A DNA stretch of 64,000 bases from Hyposmocoma kahamanoa. Its lineage: Eukaryota; Arthropoda; Insecta; Lepidoptera; Cosmopterigidae. The notes beneath the pieces are model-generated. The model was given only the letters and a program-made list of their open reading frames with translations. It had not been told where the DNA came from and searched no databases. A program made the translations under genes and the position numbers. Positions 53,301-62,300 of this stretch are shown here, piece by piece; within the stretch, counting starts at the first letter, position 1, and the number at the start of each line of letters is the position of its first letter. The DNA is taken from positions 7,089,637 to 7,153,636 of the forward strand of contig NW_020653945.1 in NCBI RefSeq assembly GCF_003589595.1. The letters are read 5' to 3'.

Positions 53301-56300
53301 TTAAACTACGACCAATCATTATCAAGATTTCATAGTGTTTCAAATTATAAATGTGCGAGTTTTGAGCGACAGCGCACTCCAATGTTTTTCTCTTCCGTGA
53401 CAGAACTTAACAGAATTTTTCAAAATTCTCTAAAATAAAGCGCGATGTGGTATAAAGCTCATAAGACTAAATAAGCTTTACATGTAAAAAAACGTATAAA
53501 AAAAATAATTTTAATATATATACCTGGTCGCCCCACTTCCAATCCTTTCCTCTGACTACGCGAGTGCCTATCTTCATAAGCGACGCCAATTCTGGTCCCG
53601 ACAGCGACGCGCCTCTGGCACGAGCGCCTAGTCTTTCATCCTCATAAATTACTAAACATTCAGCTGAAATTTAGGCAAATTTTACTAAGTATTCAACAAA
53701 ACACTAAACAATTAGGAAGACGAATGTGACCCTATCATTTCTATGTAATTTTCCTCAGTCGAATAACAACGTATTTCGGTCGGACACGGTTCATTCAATG
53801 TAAACAGTTATGCATCTCACCTTTAGATTTTAATCCATGACAAATTAAAGAGGAATGTTGTGAAGTGTCACCTCCGATTTGCTTCAATAACGTTAGACAA
53901 GAGCTAAGGGCGCCACCATTGATCAGCTGCTCTAATTCTGGGCCTTGACAACCTTCTATGAGCAACGATAATAGAGTTATGAGGAACCTAAAAAGCAAGT
54001 TATGTTAAGTTTATCACTGTACACTAGATTACGCATATCGCTTCACTTTCTCTCAAATGTCACATCTTTACATGTCTGAAAGAGAACACAGCACAATTTA
54101 AGTCCTCCAATTTATGCTACTAACCTGGCTCTTGAAGGTCGATTCAACAACGCATGCGCGCCATAATTAGCGCTCATTTTTAATGGCAAAGACTGTGTTT
54201 GTTCGCCTTCCAATACTCTAGATTTCAATTCGATTAAAACAAAATCCATCAATTTCGATCTTTCTAGAAGTACCAAGTACTTCGAATACGGTATCACAGA
54301 CTCTATACCTTTCATTGGTGCTGTTAGAGGAATGGATGGTTTCAATTGAACATAGGGGACTGAGTCGGCCATAGAGGCTCCTAGAATGCCTGCCAGTGCA
54401 GCGTATTTAACGCTTTCTGACATTGTTTGTGATGAGTGGAGTATACTGTTTATCATGCTATAGCCATTCTTTCTAATTTCAGCTCTTTGCACCTGCAAAT
54501 AAAACACGTTTTAAAATTACATCCTTCCTAAATACCCTAGTCTAAAATCATATAAAATAAATTACTTTTCACTTCTCATGCTCTTAAAGTACGTATTTAT
54601 GCTGGGTGTAGGCAGCACAAAATAGGATTTTATGCTCCAGTGCATAAAATAAAAAAACCATCACAACAAATATGTCTAATTGTTGTAATTTTACATTCAA
54701 TTTTAATCAAATAATCGTTTATTTGTAATATTGCTGTTTAATTTCCTCGCAATCGAAGTGAAAAGCAGAGTAATAAGCACTTGTTGTACAATCTACTATT
54801 ACCTGACAATACAAAGCTCGCCTAAGTATATCAATATCACAGGGTTCTTCAGTCATGACGAAATCTATAATCGCAGTTGTCAAACTTTGTTGTTCTGATG
54901 TTACTTCTTCGAGCATCCAATACAAATCTGCGAAATTAAAAATATCATAATAAGCCTTGTATTCAATAAACCCCCGAAAAGAAAAATTCTATTGTTTGAC
55001 TTTCGACCAATTACGAGCATTCTTCCCCTACTGTCTTCAAATAACGTAAAGTCGATTGGTTGAACCTGTGTCCCGTATGGAGTCATACTTTAAGACGGTC
55101 AAGCAATACTTAATTAAAATCATATGTACCTTTCTTTTCACAAGCAAGCCTGGACACCCAGGCATTAACGAACTTATTTCTCTCTGAATTATCATCATCC
55201 TTCTCTTCATCTGCCATAATGAGATCATTTTTGAGATCATCAGCTAACATCATCACTTGCTTCTCACTTTCCATCGACTCTTTCAAAATCGAGTTGTCCG
55301 TCATATCATTTATGGAACTAATCGACATTTCATTTGTAGGAGTTTTATCGTCGTTATCTTTGTCTAAAATATCTTCACGTTCAGCCACTTTAAAATCGTT
55401 ACGAGTATCGCATCGCATTAAATCACCGTTGTTCGACGCATTTTTCAAATCTTTCTCTAAAGGTTTATCTTTGGCTATTAGTTTCTTTGTTTGCTGGTTG
55501 GCAAGGTCTTTTGCCATGGGGTCGCCAGAGCCGTCTCTAGAAGGTTCTACGACAACGCCGGGGACGTCGTCAGGTGTTTTACTTGCGTTGGCTATGGAAG
55601 ATTTAATGAGTAATGCATCGCCTTGAAGTAGGCTGCCGGTCGCTTTGAGCATGCTTTTACTTAAGCTGTTCTGCCGGTTTCGTAAATCTTTTGTTGTTTC
55701 AAAGCTGTAAAGTATTTAGACTTTGTAAGTACTATTAATTTGTATCCTTATACGATGATGACAACTCTGATGACTGTAATATTACTCGTTTTTACTTGAT
55801 GTTTTACTTACCATTTATTAAAACTAGGCGACTTGGCAACTCGCATGACCTTTTGAAATATTTTCTTAGCAGTGGGTGGTCGACGCGATGGTGGCCGTAA
55901 ATGCAAAGCTGACACCGCAGAAGATATAGCTGCTCGTACTTCGTGTAATAAGAACCTTGCTCTTTCTAAGGGAGCCGCACATACCTTTTAATAGAAAACT
56001 AAATTAACTGAAGAACAGTATTGAACACATTTAGATGCTTTTACGTTGAAAAAACACATTGATGTACCTCTTTATACCCTCGTGATAGTTGCTGCCTTGT
56101 ACGCATTAAAGTCCATTTGCTTTGTTGCACGGCTTTCACTATTTCAGACATGGCTGGGGAAAGTTTCACTTCCCCTTTCTCCATTTCTATGGGAAAAATA
56201 CACAAAAGTCAAAGTATCGGATGCACCCATTGGGATATCTGTAGTTTGACGCTATTGACAGTAAATTTGCGTACTTATTAATGTACACTAAAAAAAGTCC

Positions 56301-59300
56301 TGGTAGCCTAAAGGCTTGACCCAGCGTCTAACAAGCCAAGGACGTGGGTTTTTTTTTATAAAAAACGAACGGGTACAAATCCGGGATCGCCCTTTTGAGG
56401 AATTTAGGTGCGAAATTTAGCATGATTACCACGAGCTTTTCGATAAAGGACAACATCATGATGAAGCCTGCACACATCGAAGAAGATACATAACTCTTAA
56501 AAAACCTGTGAAGTTCCTAATCCGCAATGGGCCAGCATGACGGACTATGGCCCAAACCTTCGCCTGAGATGAGACCCGTGCACAGTAGTGGGGCGTATAA
56601 ATGTGAAAAGATTGTCAACCGCCAATAGGGAGCATTAAAATAGATTACTCGGTCACATAAACTTACTGTATACGATAAAGGTGAAAGAAGAGCCCGAAAG
56701 GGCCGTATTTTACAAATATTACTAGATTTTAGTGGTATTAAATAGGCACATGATTTAAAATTGATACTGATAACCGGATCAAAATTGGCGGTGAAAACGA
56801 GCAGAAGTGCTCGCTTCAGAGAATAAGCAGAGAGTGACGACGGAACAAAACAAAGTAAGAATGACGAGACAAAGGAATTAAAGAACTATTTAAAATTTGA
56901 AAATAAGTGGCCAGGTACCAGAGAAAAGGTAATAAAAAGGTGGGATGACGATAAGGGAGGTCGCATCGTCATAAATGGGTTAATGATGGTGACAGCAAAT
57001 TCCTCAACTTTAGGTGTTAATTTGACATCTTACCAGCTGTAGCCGTAGCCCAAGCATGTTCCTTCAACCCTGCGTGGTATAACAATACAGCTAATAATGC
57101 TCTTCTCAGTTCTTCCAGAGGATGTTCAGGCGGGAAATGGGGAGCACAGCCTTCACGTCTCTCGCACGCCCACCACAAGTGTAATGCTAAAGGATCCTAT
57201 AACAATAAATAATATGAGGATTCCAGTACGCGAATGGACACGATATTATAGGAATAATAGGATTCGAAGTCCGATTATAGCCGATCACATGTAATTGTTC
57301 AAAATTTATAAATTAACTTCTCCATATCTCTACACCTCGCAATCTAATTTATATGGATTTTAACGCTGGCCCGGTAATATCGCAGTCAGATTAGTGGAAA
57401 AAAGCCCCAGGTAATAACTGGCAAATTAGACTAATTACAATTAAAAGAAACGGGAATGTGAGGCAAAAATGTATGTAATTTATTATAATTGAGGCTAAAA
57501 GCGTCTTTCTTCACCCTTCCTCGCTTCGTGTACCTATTACAATTGTATAAAAAATATTTTACAATTAAAAAATTGAGTGGGTTACACCAGTATTGCGCTA
57601 ATAGCTAGCAATTTATTAGTGTGGATACGTCGCATATGAAACCAAATACTCAAAATTGTGGAATTGAGAAAACACAATTTTAAAATAAAAAAATATACTG
57701 AATTGATCTTATTGCGAATAATATTGTATATTATATTATTTATGTTTATATTGTAATATATTATTTATACATAATACTTATTATCCATTTATAAAAGACA
57801 ATATTATAAAGTGTTTTTTTTTAACTGGGACAGTATGGGTAAATCCGAAACCATAGGTAACTATCTTAGGAACCATTAAGTCTTTTTTGTGAAAACAATT
57901 TTGGCATATGGACTGTGAACTGGCAACTGGTACTATCTCAATTTTGACAACTTTACAGGGTGAAGGAGAAATCATTTATATAGCATCTGGGTTATTAAAT
58001 AAAAATACGTAGTCTACATACAAATATGTGTAACAAAAATATCTAAAAACTACGTATTTTAATTTAATAAACCAAATGCTATATAAATGACACCAACAAT
58101 TTTTTTCTTCATTCTGTAAAGTTGTCAAAATTGAGATAGTACCGATTGCCAGTTCACAGTCGATATTACATTTTTTCTTCAAGCATGAGTTGTCCATAAA
58201 AATTAATGAAATCGATTTTTTTTAGTGCTAATCGACTCTGTTTCGTGTAAGGATCATATTTCATTGTATTGGATGAAATAAAACTAATAATGGCTTCATT
58301 CAGTATTTTTTTTAAGTTTCAAATCGTGTTTTCTTAATTCCACAATTTTGAATTACGACGACAATATTTGGTATCGTGTGCGATATAATAATATGTACCC
58401 GTAGCAACGTCCATAGAAGCCGTTGCACGGACGGTACAAGCCATAATAAAACAAGTAGTACAACTTCCACTTCGAGAGACGCACAGTATGTTATTTTGCT
58501 TTAGTTGCGGACAACCTCGTTTTATGTTCGATTTCAATAGGTTGAATCCTTACAAATTGTACTAAGAAACACCCGTTTAGATATTTACTTTTATTATGGA
58601 GATATAATTAACTGCCTCCGTGGCCGAACGGTTACCATACCGGACTGCCACGCAGAGGTCCCAGGTTCGATTCCCGGGCCGGGAGAAATATTTGTATGGC
58701 CTACAATTATTTCTCTCGTGAGTTTGGGTGTAATTTGTGGTTGTCTATGTGTGTGTCCATGGCACCCGCGACACAGGGTTTCCCTAGTGCGGGGCTATGT
58801 TGAGTGTGTGCGTTATTATTATTATTATTATTAATTTTTTTTCGAAAGGCCACTGAACTTCAAGAAAAATGCTTTTACCTGTTTTTCGCGAAATATGTGA
58901 AACTTCCGTTTGAAAAAAATACAAATTGACTGTCTATTTAAACTTTAGTAAATGTGAAAATCGTAAGTCCTTAGGCGCACAAAAAAGGGAGAAAAAAATA
59001 TTTTGTTAGTTTTAAAAATATATTTATATAAAAGTAACCGTACTAAATTAGCATTGTTTTTTTACCTTAAAAATATACTACATTAATGTATCTATCGAAT
59101 AAAGAAAAAGTAAACGTTTATCTCGGAAGATCTCGGAGATACCGCGTTTCTAATGTTTTTTTAGATAGATTTCTATGGTAATAGGGTTCTCACAAAATGT
59201 ATAAATTTTTACCCGACTACGTGAATCAATTATGGGTTATGTGTTTAAACAACAATAATAATATATTTATTTCGAATATGAATAGACTTGTACGTGGAAG

Positions 59301-62300
59301 TAGATACAAAGATGTGAACTTATTTTAGTGTTCGTAAATATAAAATTTTATTCATACATGTGGGAGCTTTGGTAGCCCACAACAATTCAAATTCCTTTAT
59401 GAGGTTCAGATAACATAGTCCATAATATGGTACATTAATTGAATTTTTACATTTTTAAATTACGTTAGTTAAATTGAAATAAATTAAATTGAAGTAATTA
59501 TGTCAAAAATAATTGAAAACAATGTACGTTACATAGTATTGGCATATTTTGTTATAATATTCACGTATGTGCATTACGTTGTGTGAATAAAGACAAATTA
59601 TCCTGGCAAATGCTGTAAGCTCATACATTTTCCTCATTATTGGATTGCCGAATGATTTCGTCTGTTGCTAGCATGACATCAACAGTTTCAATACTAATGT
59701 CTTCTGCTGGGTAATGATGGTAACGAACATTTTCCGTTGTCACTCTTAGAAGGCAAAGAACTTTACCAGGTGTAGGTAGAGATTTTTTATGTTTGTGACA
59801 TGTACTAAGTGTTAAAGAGGATAAATAAAGATCAGACGATTCTAGTGCACAGTAAAACAAGTCTGTGATGGTCGTTTTCCGATCCAACTTTCGTGTATGG
59901 TGCTCTCGATCTTAACGTCAAAACTTGTTCCTTGATTCACCGGCTTGTTCCGATAATATACCTATTGGTAATGTGCTACACTCAATGAATATAAAATATT
60001 GCACTTTGCAGACTGGATAAATATTCAGTTACAACCCTAACCCAAAATTTAAAAATGCAATATTTCTGGTCTCTTGTGTTCGTCGCATCTGGATTTATTT
60101 ATGGTAGTACTTATTACTGTAATTAACAAATCCTCCCAAAATCTCAAATCCCAAAATTAAAGTCTTCAGAAAAAAAAATGCTTTAAACTATAGAAAAAAA
60201 AAATTGTGCTCGAGGAAAGCTTGATTTTTTTTTAATTTTTGGACTTATTGGCGCTTTTAGTAGTTTTCTATTATAACATGAAATATTTAATGAAAAATCA
60301 ATTACAGGAAAAGAGATAATCTGATTTTATGGTCTCTATAGATTTTTCTCGATATTTTACATTTCTCTAAAACTATGATAGATATAGCCAGGAGAGTTTA
60401 ATTAAGAGCTTTGTTTGAGTATCTTTCTAAAAAAAAACATATAACGAAGATGTCCGCAACTAAGGCAAAATAACCCACTGCCGGGCACAAGCAGGTATAT
60501 CTATCTCACTCGTACCTTTAGATTATTTTACAGTTATCTTTTTCTATCTAACGGTGCATTGGCTGGGGTTGAAACTTGTTAAAAGCTTTATAACGTTTAC
60601 TTACCTTCAATTTTATACTTGACTTCGTAAGTTCGTCAAAACCCGGTACCCTATACAAAAGCGCATTCCATGTTAGCAAGGTACCGAGTTGTAGGTACAA
60701 TATGTATCCAATTTTCCGATCTTTGATCAAGGGTCATATACGGCTCACCCCAGAAATAGGCAAGCGCTCAGGTTCCACGCCCAAATTGAGGGTAAAAAAT
60801 ATTTACTATTAAATACTTGCTAAGGTTTGTTCAAATTTAACGACATTGGTATAAAATGCTTCTATTTACCTAATTTTCTTATTCATATTAATTTAAAAAC
60901 ACCACAAATCACGGCTATTTGAAAGTTGTACTTTACTGTTTTAAATCAGATCAGATCTAATAATAACTCTTTATTGCACAAAGAAAAGATACAGAAAAGA
61001 TACATCTACAAGTTGTTGGAATGCCAATGTCCGAAAAATTACCTCTGTAATATATTATATTGTGCCACTTTAGAATCGGAGGGTAGGGTCACTTCCGCTC
61101 TATCACCAGTCCTCTCGAAGAAAATAAAATTAAGAAGTGAGTAAAGTAAGATATGAACATATAATATTGCAATTTTCAGACAGGATAAATGTTCAGTCAC
61201 AACCCTAACACAAAACTTAAAAATTCTATATTTCTGAACTCCTCTGTTTGTCGCGTCTGGTTTTTTTGTGGTAGTACTTATTACTATTATTAACACATCC
61301 GCGTTGAATAAAAATGTTAATATGTAGAATTTCTTCAAAAAAAAAACGAAATCATAGAAAAAAATTAAGTGTGGTCTAGGAAAGCTTGATATTTTTTTAT
61401 TCTTTGGATTTATTGGTGCTTTTAATAGTTTTCTATCATAACATGAATTATTTAAAGAAAAATCATTTACAGGAAAGGAAATAATCTGATTTTATGGTTT
61501 TTATGGATTTTTCTCGATTTTCTAAGTTTCTCTAAAACTATGATAGATACAGCGTGGAGAGTTTTATTACGAACTTTGTTTGAATATTATCTGTCTAAAA
61601 AACACATAAAACTAGGATGTCCGCAACTAAAGTAAAACAACACACGGTGGGACGTGTAAGGCTACTATTCCATCGGAGAGTAGGGTTGTCACATTATCAT
61701 TTTAGTTGTGCCTACCGGTTGTAAACATAATTTGAAAAAATTAAGATATTCATCACAGTAATCTCGTGCCATATTGAAATAACCTTTACTTTCACATTAT
61801 TATTTTTATACCAGAATCGCGATTGGTATCTCGATTATGGGTAACACGTCTACTATTTGATGTCATTTTTCGAACACCAAGCGAACACGCTATGTAACGC
61901 GTGTGCAACTCGTGATTCTCCGAACGTATGCATCCGCGTACGGTGTGCGGTGGGCGCATCAAGTACTACTCGTCTTATTATACTATGTTACAAAAGCGTA
62001 TTACTCAGTTACAAGTAAACTACTACTAAGACGTTGGAGCCACGCGACGTTCAACATCAACGCGTTTTTCCGTTGTAAATATAAACTCACGTGTAATTTA
62101 GGTTCAGCTAAAGCAAACAGCAGACTGTCAGCGCGAGCCTGTGACGTAGTGACGCTAACGTGCGGTGGGGGTCGCGGCACACGAGATGGAATGGGCGTAT
62201 CGCTTGCGGGGCTGTTACCACCGGTTGAAGATCCACTACGAGCTTCTGCTTTCTCTTCCTCGAAAGGGTTTGCTGGCTGGGTCACCTGGTAATTATATAG

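Noticed and set aside
54901..55086. Minus ORF beginning [20 protein letters not shown] as a HERC2 exon
   Set aside because: Exon 55130-55704 ends in phase 1, and the only acceptor here would give a stop after a few codons. The direct join to 54927 makes DLYWMLEEV in the correct phase, so this stretch is intron.
55219..55626. Plus-strand 135-codon ORF
   Set aside because: It lies opposite HERC2 exon 55130-55704 and reflects the antisense of that long open exon.
58612..58690. A tRNA-Gly gene (and five similar sites)
   Set aside because: The tRNA-like head continues into a conserved non-tRNA body and a TTA tail, exists in six dispersed copies, and the acceptor arms do not pair properly. These are SINEs.
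61903..62292. Plus-strand 129-codon ORF
   Set aside because: It is antisense to HERC2 exon 62091-62285 and has no recognisable domain.
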